DNA from: Mesorhizobium sp. M2E.F.Ca.ET.219.01.1.1
Lineage (GTDB): Bacteria > Pseudomonadota > Alphaproteobacteria > Rhizobiales > Rhizobiaceae
Assembly (NCBI RefSeq): GCF_004016445.2
Contig: NZ_SADT02000001.1
Location: 1 to 37,532 of the forward strand
Direction of reading: 5' to 3'
Length of the DNA: 37,532 nt
The notes beneath the pieces were generated by a model. It was given only the letters and a program-made list of their open reading frames with translations. It was not told the origin of the DNA and made no database searches. Shown piece by piece: positions 17,368-26,400 of the stretch. The position numbers and the translations under genes are program-made. How positions within the stretch are numbered: the stretch's first letter is position 1; each line of letters begins with the position of its first letter.

Positions 17368-18681
17368 ATGCTCAACCGAATGTGGATCGGCCTACTGGCG
17401 GTCGTTGCACTGCTGGCACCTGGCGGCCGGGCTGTTGCTACCGAACTGACGATCCTGTGGGCGGAATGGGATCCGGCCAACTATTTGCAGGAACTCGGCA
17501 ACGAGTATGAGAAGGAGACCGGGGTCAAGGTCACGGTTGAGACAGTGAACTGGCCCGATTTCCAGGACAAGGCGTTCATGGAGTTCAATGCCCATGCCGA
17601 CGCCTACGACATGGTCGTCGGCGATTCGCAATGGCTTGGAGCCGGCGCCACGGAGGGCCACTACGTCGAACTGACCGATCTCGTGAAGGAGACCAATCTG
17701 ACCAAAGTCATGACCCCGGCCTCGATGACTTATTATTCCGAGTATCCAAAGGGCAGCGGGCGCTACTGGGCTGTTCCGCTCGAGGCCGACGCGGTCGGTT
17801 GGGCCTACCGCAAGGACTGGTTCGAAGATCCCGCCGAGATGAAGGCCTTCAAAGAGAAGTACGGCTACGGCCTCGCCCCGCCTAAAACCTGGATGCAGCT
17901 CCGCGACATCGCCGAGTTCTTCTACCGACCGCACGCCAACCCGCCGCGCTATGGTGTGGCGATCTACACAGAGCAGCACGGCGACGGGCTCATCATGGGC
18001 TTCATGTCCGAATTGTTCAGCTATGGCGGCGAGCTCGGGAACTACAGCACTTGCGAAGTCGAAGGCATCGTGAACTCGCCGCAGGCCATCAAGGCGCTTG
18101 AGGCTTACAAGGAACTCTATTCCTTCACGCCACCGGACTGGGGCAATACCACCAATCGAGAGGAAGACCTGGCGATCACCGGGGGCTTGGCGGCAATGAG
18201 TATGAACTTCTTCGCCTTCTTCCCGGCGCTGGCCAACCCGGCGATAAATCCAAACGCCTCCGTTACGGGATTCTTCGCGAGCCCAGCTGGACCGGGCGGA
18301 GATCGATTCACGGCGCTGGGTGGCCAAGGTATCTCGATCGTCTCTTATTCGCGCAAGCAGGCGGAAGCCAGGAAGTTCCTTGAATGGCTCGTTCGCGATG
18401 ACACGCAGGGGAAATGGGCGGACCTTGGCGGCTATACGGCAGACGCGCACATTCTGGAATCGGAGAAGTTCCGCAACGCTACACCGTACAATGAAGCCTT
18501 CTACCAGAGCCTATTCGTGGTGAAGGACTTCTGGGCAGAACCTTATTACGCCGAGCTCATCGAGCAGATGAACGCACATCTGGCACCCTATGTGCTCAAG
18601 AATGGCGGATCGGCAAAGGAGACACTCGACGGGATCGCAGCCGACTGGAAGAACACGATCGCCGAAAACGGCTGCAAATAG
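17368..18681 (+). CDS. ABC transporter extracellular solute-binding protein, family 1 (sugar type)
   Basis: The 437-residue product has a signal peptide (MLNRMWIGLLAVVALLAPGG, cleavage likely after AVA at residue 24) and the typical bilobal solute-binding layout. Visible hallmarks are LTILWAEWDPANY at the mature start, YDMVVGDSQWLG, and a PLEADAVGWAYRKDWF segment in the middle. The ligand is probably a sugar or related carbohydrate; this is not certain. GGGAGGAG lies 7 nt before the ATG and the cyclase gene ends 13 nt upstream. No permease or ATPase gene follows: a 13-bp hairpin spans the stop codon and an IS3 remnant begins about 40 nt later. The protein is therefore an orphan binding protein, a sensor partner of the cyclase, or what remains of a cut transporter operon. 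Confidence 0.93.
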   Translation: MLNRMWIGLLAVVALLAPGGRAVATELTILWAEWDPANYLQELGNEYEKETGVKVTVETVNWPDFQDKAFMEFNAHADAYDMVVGDSQWLGAGATEGHYVELTDLVKETNLTKVMTPASMTYYSEYPKGSGRYWAVPLEADAVGWAYRKDWFEDPAEMKAFKEKYGYGLAPPKTWMQLRDIAEFFYRPHANPPRYGVAIYTEQHGDGLIMGFMSELFSYGGELGNYSTCEVEGIVNSPQAIKALEAYKELYSFTPPDWGNTTNREEDLAITGGLAAMSMNFFAFFPALANPAINPNASVTGFFASPAGPGGDRFTALGGQGISIVSYSRKQAEARKFLEWLVRDDTQGKWADLGGYTADAHILESEKFRNATPYNEAFYQSLFVVKDFWAEPYYAELIEQMNAHLAPYVLKNGGSAKETLDGIAADWKNTIAENGCK

Positions 18682-18692
18682 CCGTTTTCGGC
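18661..18692 (+). terminator. Perfect 13-bp hairpin overlapping the stop codon of the solute-binding protein gene
   Basis: GCCGAAAACGGCT (18661-18673) and AGCCGTTTTCGGC (18680-18692) form a perfect 13-bp stem with a 6-nt loop. The TAG stop (18679-18681) is inside it. There is no following T-run, so it is not a classical intrinsic terminator; it could protect the 3' end or limit read-through into lost transporter genes. Being palindromic, it could also work on the minus strand. Confidence 0.5.
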
Positions 18693-18719
18693 CAGTCCGG
18701 TTTCGGCAGAATTTGATGA

Positions 18720-19330
18720 CTATCTGCCGTGCACCTGACCGGAGACCCAAGTCTCCTCCGATTTTTCGGAGAGTCCGAGAGTTGATTTCTTCACGCGGCC
18801 AGGTTTTCCAGTCTCATTCGATGCGAACTCGGCAGGCGTGACGTTGCCGGCTGCCGAATGCGGTCTATGCTGGTTGTAATCCTCCTTCCATAGCTGGATT
18901 GCCGTTCGAGCTTGGGCAAGGTTGGCGAACAGCGTTTCGTTCAGGCATATCACGCAGATTTCCGTTGAAGCTCTCGATGTAACCGTTCTGCATGGGCTTG
19001 CCCGGTGCGATGTAATGCCATTCAACGCAGGTAGCCTCACACCATTGGAGAACGACCATCGAGGTCAGCTCCGTGCCGTTGTCCGAGACGATCGTACCCG
19101 GCTTGCCACGTGTTGCGATGATGGTGTCGAACTCCCGCGTCACGCGGGCACCCGACAGTGATGTATCCGCGACGAACGCGAGGCACTCGCGCGTGAAGTC
19201 GTCGACAACGGCCAGCACCCGAAATCTGCGACCGTCGGTGAACGCTTCAGATACAAAATCCAGGCTCCAGCGCACATTCGCACGGTCGGCACCGATCATC
19301 GGTCGCCGTGTTCCCAACGCGCGGGGCGAC
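18720..19330 (-). pseudogene. Decayed IS3-family transposase (orfB) remnant
   Basis: On the minus strand the rve integrase core is clear: [37 protein letters not shown], then [20 protein letters not shown]. These carry the three DDE residues (Asp in SLDF, Asp in SDNG, Glu in YIES). After SFNGNLRD the frame shifts: a 2-nt loss relative to the family (expected DECLNETLF) moves the remainder to the frame reading [20 protein letters not shown] and [11 protein letters not shown]. The N-terminal part and orfA are missing; the homology fades at about 19325-19335. At the far end, two small hairpins (18741-18756 and 18756-18771) lie close to the likely element end. The remnant sits where transporter genes would follow the solute-binding protein. 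Confidence 0.88.
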
Positions 19331-19439
19331 GCTGACAAATATACCGACCGCCGACATGCAGCAGGTCCCAATTGTGCCGAACTTCAAAGCATCTCTCTTT
19401 GCTTGTTCAAACCTAAATGCGGCCGAGGCTGGCGCTCTC
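19331..19439. other. Short stretch without recognised feature
   Basis: These about 110 nt lie between the truncated edge of the IS3 remnant and the end of the minus-strand secreted protein gene. Nothing coding is supported. It is presumably the scar of the deletion or insertion that truncated the element. Confidence 0.4.
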
Positions 19440-21509
19440 TCAGTGCACCGATGGGACGTAGACTACCTCGACGGGCAGGACGGAGCGTTCCGTGCCACCT
19501 TGGACGGCGACCAGGTTGCGCTGGCCCAATTTGTCCGTTGGGATGGCCCTGAACTCGCTGCAGAAGGTGCCGTCGGCGCCCACTGTCGCGCTGCCCAGGT
19601 TCAATCCGCCATTGCTGCTGTCGAGATAGATCCTGACCTTGCCAGGGCTAAAGCCGGAGCCAAATAGTGGAAAGGTGTAGTCCGCTGCGATCTTGGGCGG
19701 GTCCAGCTCGCGCATCGGGCAGCCGACATCGCCAAAAAAGGCAATCGTCACCATCAGCGTGGCGGTCTCGCCGCCCGCCGGCGTGACCCGCAGCTCGATC
19801 GTGTCGCCGCGTCCGCCCGTCGATGCCGTCAGCTTATGCACGCCCGGCGCCGTGTCGGCTGGCAACCGGACTGACGTCAGGAACCCTCCCGCCGCATCAG
19901 CGGCCACGGTGCCGAGCATTGCCCCGGAGTCGAGGACGATCGCCACCGGTCCGGGGCCATTATTCGGGCCGAGGGTCGTCGTAGCGAAGGGCGTGCTCCA
20001 CGGGCTACAGGTGACGTAGTCGCAGTCGCGCAGCCGGAAACTATAGGCCGTCGACGGGGCCAGACCGACAACGTCGTAGCTGTAGGAACAACTGCTCATG
20101 TTGCTAGAGGGTTTTAAGATTGCGGGCGCTGCGACCTGACCGGACTTGGTGACCTCCAATTGCGAGCTGCCGCCGACGCAGGCGGAGGTCGTATCTCGAC
20201 TGAATGAAAGCTTCAGCCGGGTCGGGTCAGCAACTGGTGGAAAGAACTGGCCGCTGACGTTGAAGTTCGCTCCTGCCGCCACAACCGGCGGAGCCGAGAT
20301 CGAGGGACGCGTCAGGCTCGGCACTGTGCTGCCCGTCACCCATTTCGAGGCCGCATCGGCATTCTCCTGGGCAACAAGGTCGCGGCTGGCGGTCAGCACG
20401 CAAACGAGGTCATCGGATCGGGCCGCCCGCCAGACAAATCCGGCGAGACATGTCGCTTCGCCGTAAGGCCCGCCATTGGGGTCGCGCCGTGATTTGGCGA
20501 GACCGTTCTCGTCTTGAACCTGTGAGGCCCGCTGCGGGGTCACACACACGACGTCATCCGGATAGGCGTTGCGCCACACATAGCCGCCCACGCACGTATA
20601 CCGGCCGGACGCTAAATCGACATTATTGGACCGCGGGGCCGCGATGGCCGGATGAATCGCCCGGAAGGTTACCCCCTTGGGCGGCTTGATGTCGGTCTCG
20701 AGCCCAGTGAATTTTGCGATGACCTTGGAGATCACATCGCCGCGGTTGCAGGTGTCCTGGAGCTGCTTGAAGACATCGTTGATCGAGATCGATGTGGTGC
20801 GCTCCTTGGCCTCGGTCTCGAGCTCCATCTTGGTCAGGTCCGAAGGATTGAGGAAGTCATAAATGCTGGCCCCCGCGTTTTCGGGTTTGATCTGCACCCC
20901 ATGCAGCAACACGGTAGGGGCTGCAGCACTAAGCCCACAGATCGTGCCGCCATTGCGGATCAGTGTCGTCACCTCAAGCGCAAAGGTCAGTGAGAAGCGA
21001 GCATCGGCGACGTCGTTTCTGACCTTGAAGCTGCCATGATTGTCAAACAGCTGATAGCTAACATAAAGGCCTTCTGGCGCCTGTTGCACGAACACCGATC
21101 CCGTCGTTGCAAGGTTGCAGGTGATCTCGAATGCGGTATGACCGAGCTTTTTGACCTTGGCCTCGATTGTCTCCTTGATTCCGCCCGTGCCATCGCAGGA
21201 CGCCTGCCGCGGTGACGCCCCGGCCGCCTGCTGTTCGGGCGTTCCGTTCCAGCGCGTATCGAACAGCAGGTTGATCGGAGTCGCCGCGAGCGTCGCAAAG
21301 CCCTGCACCAGGGTCTGCTGCACAGGTCCCACGACGCCCGTGTCCTTGTCGGGCGCGACCGCCTCGATCGTGAAGCGGCTGCCAGTGATGTCGATTGGAC
21401 TGGTGAAAGTCGCCGGCTCTTGCGCGGACGCTTCGCTCAGGGCGCCGATGACCCCGCAACTCGCGAGCACGATCAGGGCACGGATCAGACTACGGGACGG
21501 TGTCGTCAT
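19440..21509 (-). CDS. Secreted multidomain protein with Cys-aromatic repeats and Ig/fibronectin-like domains
   Basis: The 689-residue product starts at an ATG with AAGGAGG 5-6 nt upstream. A signal peptide is clear (hydrophobic LIRALIVLASCGVIGALSEA, cleavage likely after ASA at residue 29). The middle has two copies of a roughly 46-residue repeat, beginning YTCVGGYVWRNAYPDDVVCV (about 303-322) and ATCLAGFVWRAARSDDLVCV (about 350-369), each with two Cys and a GxVWR core. I recall this motif from secreted proteins of rhizobia and actinobacteria. The C-terminal half is beta-rich with fibronectin/IPT-like modules (SYSYDVVGLAPSTAYSFRLR; FPLFGSGFSPGKVRIYLDSS). It is probably a periplasmic or surface protein binding a ligand or matrix; the role is unknown. 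It is divergent from the HAF-repeat gene across about 350 nt. Confidence 0.88.
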   Translation of the reverse strand: MTTPSRSLIRALIVLASCGVIGALSEASAQEPATFTSPIDITGSRFTIEAVAPDKDTGVVGPVQQTLVQGFATLAATPINLLFDTRWNGTPEQQAAGASPRQASCDGTGGIKETIEAKVKKLGHTAFEITCNLATTGSVFVQQAPEGLYVSYQLFDNHGSFKVRNDVADARFSLTFALEVTTLIRNGGTICGLSAAAPTVLLHGVQIKPENAGASIYDFLNPSDLTKMELETEAKERTTSISINDVFKQLQDTCNRGDVISKVIAKFTGLETDIKPPKGVTFRAIHPAIAAPRSNNVDLASGRYTCVGGYVWRNAYPDDVVCVTPQRASQVQDENGLAKSRRDPNGGPYGEATCLAGFVWRAARSDDLVCVLTASRDLVAQENADAASKWVTGSTVPSLTRPSISAPPVVAAGANFNVSGQFFPPVADPTRLKLSFSRDTTSACVGGSSQLEVTKSGQVAAPAILKPSSNMSSCSYSYDVVGLAPSTAYSFRLRDCDYVTCSPWSTPFATTTLGPNNGPGPVAIVLDSGAMLGTVAADAAGGFLTSVRLPADTAPGVHKLTASTGGRGDTIELRVTPAGGETATLMVTIAFFGDVGCPMRELDPPKIAADYTFPLFGSGFSPGKVRIYLDSSNGGLNLGSATVGADGTFCSEFRAIPTDKLGQRNLVAVQGGTERSVLPVEVVYVPSVH

Positions 21510-21858
21510 GATTGCCTCCTTCTGTGCGCCTCAAACGACTTACGCGCACCTGCAATGAACCAGTAAAGCGTGGGGCGTTGTCAAAAAATGGTTCGGAACA
21601 CAACGCTGCCCCGAGCTCAGTTGAACTTCTCATTGGCAAGGTCTCACCCTGCTGTCATAGTGAAAAGCACAATTCCTGTTTGCATTCTACGATACTGATT
21701 TGGGCGGCTGAAACCAGCCACTGACTTGGATGTCGTTGGTTCGCCGTCTGGCTAATTGTGCCCGCGCCCGGAGGAAGGTCGCAGCAACACAACGCAATTG
21801 CCTGTCGTCACGTCAGAACAACTTCGATCGATATTTACTTCAATCCGAGGGGGTGACA
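21510..21858. promoter_or_regulatory. Divergent intergenic region between two surface-protein genes
   Basis: Nearly 350 nt separate the two outward-facing starts (21509 minus, 21859 plus). Promoters for both are expected. An open frame from 21730 runs through in the plus direction, but its 43 extra codons lack a ribosome site and look non-coding. No operator or riboswitch is recognised. Confidence 0.4.
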
Positions 21859-22905
21859 ATGAATCTCAACGTCATCGATCTGTTTTCGAGTACGCAGTTT
21901 GGTGCGAGCGAAGCCTGGGCGATCAGCACCGAAGGGGTGGTTGTCGCCAGCGCCCTCAATAGCCCCGGACTGGTCTGGATCCCGGATACGCCGAACGGTC
22001 TCACCGGCAATGAGTATGCCCTTCCTGCCGAGATCTCGCCGGGTTTGCGACCGGTCTCGAGCTCACAGCCCCTTGGGATCAATTCGCAACGTATCGTAGT
22101 GGGGGTTTGCTCGACCGTCGATTTCAACAACAACCCGGTCGATCGCGCTTTCAGCTACACGCCAGGCGACTCTTTTCTCGTCGATCTGGGCACCTTCGAC
22201 TATGACCCCGTCACTGGCGTGTCGCTTGGGACAAGCAGCGCCTACGGCATAAATGGCGCGGGTCAGATCGTTGGAACCGCCGACGATGCAAACGGCGTCA
22301 AAAAGGCGTTTCTGCGTCAGCCCGGCATCGGACAGGTGTTGACCGACGTGCTGCCCTCCAACGCCCCCAGCGAGGGACTCGCCATCGGCGATCGCTTGAT
22401 GGGCGGGCGCGCGACTTTTTTCGACCCGCTGGGCAACTCCATGCAGCAGGCGTTCAGCTACGATGTCGTATCGGGGGCGCTGACGCCGCTCGGCACTTTG
22501 GTGGTTGATCCATTCACCGGCAGGTCCTTTGGGGCATCCCGTGCCACCGGTGTGTCGAGGATCGGCAACGTCGCTGGGGTCAGTGAGTCGCCCCCGATCA
22601 TTACGGTCGGAGTGCTGTTCAATTTTCCGACGATCCCGTTGAGCGCGGTGGAAAGCGAAGCCCGCGCGGCCGCAGAGGTGCCAAGCGGGGTGATGGTTGT
22701 GGGCCGGTTCTGGCCAACGCCCGGCGGTCCGTCCTCGGGCTTTGTCTATGACACTGTCAGCGGCTTTCAGGATCTCAACGCGATGATCAGTGACCCCGAC
22801 TGGCATATCGACAACGCCACCGGAGTCAACGAGCAGGGGCAGATCTGCGCCATCGGCTCCAATACCAGTGGCGCGAGCCCGCGTGGGCTGTTGCTAAGCC
22901 GGTGA
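21859..22905 (+). CDS. HAF-repeat protein (putative extracellular beta-propeller-like protein)
   Basis: The product has 348 residues from ATG 21859, with GAGGGGG (21847-21853) 5 nt upstream; an open frame from 21730 would add 43 unlikely residues. The sequence holds repeated units of HAF type: YGINGAGQIVGTADDANGVK followed by KAFLRQPG, and degenerate copies such as AFSYDVVSGALTPLGTL, SGFVYDTVSGFQDLN and GVNEQGQICAIGSN. Such repeats usually form a propeller-like domain in secreted proteins. No signal peptide is seen (start MNLNVIDLFSSTQFG), so export, if any, would need another route; the type I system at 33930-37008 is a possible one. The molecular function is unknown. Confidence 0.85.
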   Translation: MNLNVIDLFSSTQFGASEAWAISTEGVVVASALNSPGLVWIPDTPNGLTGNEYALPAEISPGLRPVSSSQPLGINSQRIVVGVCSTVDFNNNPVDRAFSYTPGDSFLVDLGTFDYDPVTGVSLGTSSAYGINGAGQIVGTADDANGVKKAFLRQPGIGQVLTDVLPSNAPSEGLAIGDRLMGGRATFFDPLGNSMQQAFSYDVVSGALTPLGTLVVDPFTGRSFGASRATGVSRIGNVAGVSESPPIITVGVLFNFPTIPLSAVESEARAAAEVPSGVMVVGRFWPTPGGPSSGFVYDTVSGFQDLNAMISDPDWHIDNATGVNEQGQICAIGSNTSGASPRGLLLSR

Positions 22906-23032
22906 GGTGGACAAACGCTGAGGTCCGGCCCGAGCCGACAACACCGCCGATCAATGGAGCCATTGCTGTGTAAGGTGGATTTGACGAGGACGATTACAAC
23001 AGCCCGGGCGATCAGAACATGGCACCTTCAGA
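22906..23032. other. Intergenic space between convergent genes
   Basis: About 130 nt lie between the HAF gene stop and the end of the minus-strand operon. I see no clear terminator hairpin with a T-run and no supported ORF. Confidence 0.4.
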
Positions 23033-23386
23033 CTAGCGTCGCGCGTGCAAGTTCTCAATCGCGCCAATTTTTGCATCCGCCCATCCCGGTGCACGAAATC
23101 CTTGGGACGTGGGTGCCATCGACGTGATCGTACAGGTCTCGACCTCGATCTTGCCGCCGGCAATCGTGGGCGAGGCGATGAAGTAGAGGGACACCTCTTC
23201 GGGCAGTGGAGAATACCTCGTCTGCGGAACGGGTGCCCTGCACATCGATCTTTGCGGACACGTCAGGGACGATGAAAATCGATTGGTCAGGGCAACGGAA
23301 GTCGGACCGATTTGGCCTCCGCCATCGATGACACACTGCGTGGTGGCCTGCCCGCGGATGCGGGCACTAAGAACCAACTGCCCCAT
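23033..23386 (-). CDS. Small hypothetical protein ending the giant-protein operon; possibly frameshifted twice
   Basis: This 117-codon frame starts at an ATG preceded by AAGGAGG about 11 nt upstream, 89 nt after the 1027-codon gene on the same strand. The first third (QATTQCVIDGGGQIGPTSVA) and last third (VSLYFIASPTIAGGKIEVET) look like real protein. The middle looks poor here (RFSSSLTCPQRSMCRAP), while an overlapping frame reads well there: DQSIFIVPDVSAKIDVQGTR followed by SADEVF. Two compensating indels would restore a beta-rich protein of about the same length. No family is recognised. It may be a small structural or accessory partner of the giants. Confidence 0.5.
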   Translation of the reverse strand: MGQLVLSARIRGQATTQCVIDGGGQIGPTSVALTNRFSSSLTCPQRSMCRAPVPQTRYSPLPEEVSLYFIASPTIAGGKIEVETCTITSMAPTSQGFRAPGWADAKIGAIENLHARR

Positions 23387-23475
23387 TTCTTTGATCGCCT
23401 CCTTTGCGTTTCATTCCCCAGCCCTATGGCGGCGAGGCCAACGCGAGTGGCCGCTCTGGTTTGTGGCCACCCTGT

Positions 23476-26400
23476 CTATTGTGACGAAGTCGTCGGACCG
23501 CGACGACCAATAGGATCGACCACGGCCAGGTCGTAGATTGCGCCCGGCGGGACCGGTGCAGCATCGGTCCAGGTAAGTTCTGCAGCTACTATGTCGATCG
23601 CATCCAGGCGGGCCATGACAAGGCCAGGGTCCCTCCGATAAACCTCCAACTTGTAGGGCACGGGGCCTGCCTGGAAACCGGAAAGCTCTGCAATGGTGAT
23701 TTTGACCGAGCCGTCTGCCTCGCGGGTGATTGCCGGCTCCGGTGGAGCGTCTGGCGCATCGGGTGGAACGAGCCGCGACTGCGCTGCGAGTGACGGTTCG
23801 CTCCAGAGCCCTTCCGAGACATCGCCTATGGCTCCCCAGAGCGGTCCGACACCCCCGTCCGCCGGCAGCGGAGCCTCGCCCGGTGGGACCGCTGGTTCCG
23901 GCGGATAGCGCACCTCCGCATACCAGAACAATTCGACAAAAGGCACAAGCTTGTCGGGAGGCACTTCCACCGTCCCAGTCCAACTCCCATCAGCGTCCGG
24001 GCCTGCCAATTGACCGGCTGTCCAGACCGGGGCAAAACGGCGGTCAATGTCGCGCTTGGTGCGCCGCAGGCGGAACTCAGGCGACCCACCGGGCGCGGCA
24101 GCAAGCAGATCGGGTCGTAGACCACGCGCCCGGATCGTCAAGGTGAGCCCGACAGCCGGTTCGGTGCGCGCATCGAGCAGCGGCGGCGGTGGACGGTCGA
24201 CCGTTGGCACAGCCACCGGCACGAGGCCGCAGGCGCCGAAGGCAGGCTCGGCGTGGCCCGCGCTGACTGGAACGACGCGGATGAACTGGACGGATCGCAG
24301 CCCACCTGGAATGCGCGTCGAGAAATGGACCAGGCCGTCAGGCGCCGTCGAACCAGAGGCTTCACCGAGATAAGTGAACACAACCTTATTTTTGAGCTGC
24401 GCGCTCGCGAGGTGAATCGGTTTCGCCTGCGCGGCACGGATCGGCGACTCAGCCAAAGGCGCGCCGAGTGCTCCAGCCAGGCGACGTGCGTCACCGAGAT
24501 AAATCCGGTAGCGGCTGGCTCCTTCGCGAGGCGGCCACTTCAGAGCGAGCTCAGCCTGACCCGTAGCATCACTTTGACTGCTCCAGATGACCACAGGGGA
24601 GGTTGGGATGGCCTTCGGGGCACGCGCGTCGTACGCAGCGCAGGACATCAGCCGCGCGGCAGACAACCCACCTCCCGCATCCACGAAGGTCACTACAATT
24701 GGAACATCTCGCTGCTCGCCAACGCCAAAAGGTTTGGGTTCTGCGTCGACGATCACACTGCCACCGGGTACTGCCGCCTTTTCTGGAAGGTCGACCCCGT
24801 CAACGTTCAGGCGAAGTCCAGCCACGGGCAGGCCACCAGGTTCGGTGCGCGCGAGGTCCGGGATATCGATCTTGAGGCGAAAAGTGCCGGGAATACGCTG
24901 CCCTACGGAACCGTCCTCAGGTTTGGCGCGGTAACTAGCCTCAACCACAGGCTCGGGCGGCTTGGGTCGTGGCGGCAGATTCTGCGAAAATGGGGCCCCG
25001 GCGGACCATTGACCGAACTCGTCGGACTGCCAGATCGTCCAACTCGCCCCGTTTGGGTCGGTTGGGACATTGCGATCCTCGACGAGGCGTTGGTTGTTGC
25101 TGGCCCAGTTAGGCACGATCGGAAGGGCGCGGGAAACGAAGCCTTCACCCGCCGGAGGTTCCAAGCGGTGAAGCGGCAAGGGACCATCAGGTTTGGTACG
25201 GGCGAAGCCGACCATGCCCCGAGCCGGGCTGGTGCCAAGCGAGATCACCTGCCGCCATGTCCCAGACCCCGGATTGGCGGGGTCGGCTTGCGGGTTCCAG
25301 CCGCCTGCCCCGGCAGAGGCGAGCCTGAAGGGGTCAGGCGGATCCGGCGGCGCGTCGCCGGCGGCCACAGCCACTGCAAGGAGGGGAAGATGCGTCCAAG
25401 GTCCGTGACCTTCTTCCGGCCGGTTCGGCAAGTCCGCTATGATGTCGTCTGCCTCGGGAAAGTAGCCGCCCATTATGCCGTCAAGCCAACCGGCCGGGGC
25501 CAACGAGCCCTTGAGCAAGTCGCCAAGGGTGACCGGAACGCCGAAGGGATTGCTGGCTGACCGGATCACGCGCTTGAGCTGCACGGCCCAGCGCGCCCCG
25601 ATGATCCAGGTATTGGCGGGCTCTGGTGGCTTGGCTTCACCAAAGGGGATTGTGGCTGAAAGACCGAGATAGCGGGCAATCTGAGGATCGATCGCCATAG
25701 TCAGCAATGACGGGGTTACCGGGGCGCGGGCCTCTAGCCGCTGATTGGTTGGCGTTGTCGTGGTATCGCCCAGCAGCGCGTGGGTCGGCGCCCTGCCCCG
25801 GTCAGCCCACCCTTGTCGCAACCAGGGATCCACGAATTCGGGTGCAATACGCTCAAGGATGCGCCTGGTTTCCTCGCCCGGGTCGGTGTCGTCCGGCAGT
25901 TCCCCTTTTGGATTGTCTGGGGGGCTGAGGCGGGTCGGTGCTGCAACCTCCAGCCGCTGGCGGGCCGCATCAAGTGGATCAAGGTTCGGATCGGGGACGA
26001 ACCAGTCGTTGCGGGGAAGCGGCAAGCCGAATGTGAGGTCCGGCTTGCGTTCGATGAATTCGCGAATGGCGAGCCGCGCCTGGGACATGGCGCTGATGCC
26101 GTTGATCGCCCCAGCGCCCTTTGCGCGTAGCCGCATGATGCTGGTATGACCGAAGCGGAACGGGCCGCGGCTGCGACTTGCAACGATCCGCGCGCCACCG
26201 CTTGCACCGACATGGCCATCGAGGAGATCAATGCGAAGTCCCCGATCCTGCGCATCAATCTCTATCCAAATGTAGGGTTCGTCTGCCGGGACACCGTACA
26301 CGGCCGCCTCGGCATAGCCGCCGACACGCTCCAGGTCGAAGGGCATTGTCAAGGCTTTGCCCCACTGGTCACGCCATTGCACGGTCGGCCCTTCGGTCTC

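Noticed and set aside
17392..18450. 352-codon minus-strand ORF opposite the solute-binding protein
   Set aside because: It is an antisense shadow caused by high GC codon positions; the plus strand has a signal peptide, family motifs and a ribosome site.
24253..25560. 435-codon plus-strand ORF opposite the 1027-residue gene
   Set aside because: It is antisense shadow with Arg/Pro-rich, unfamiliar composition; the minus frame is longer and protein-like.
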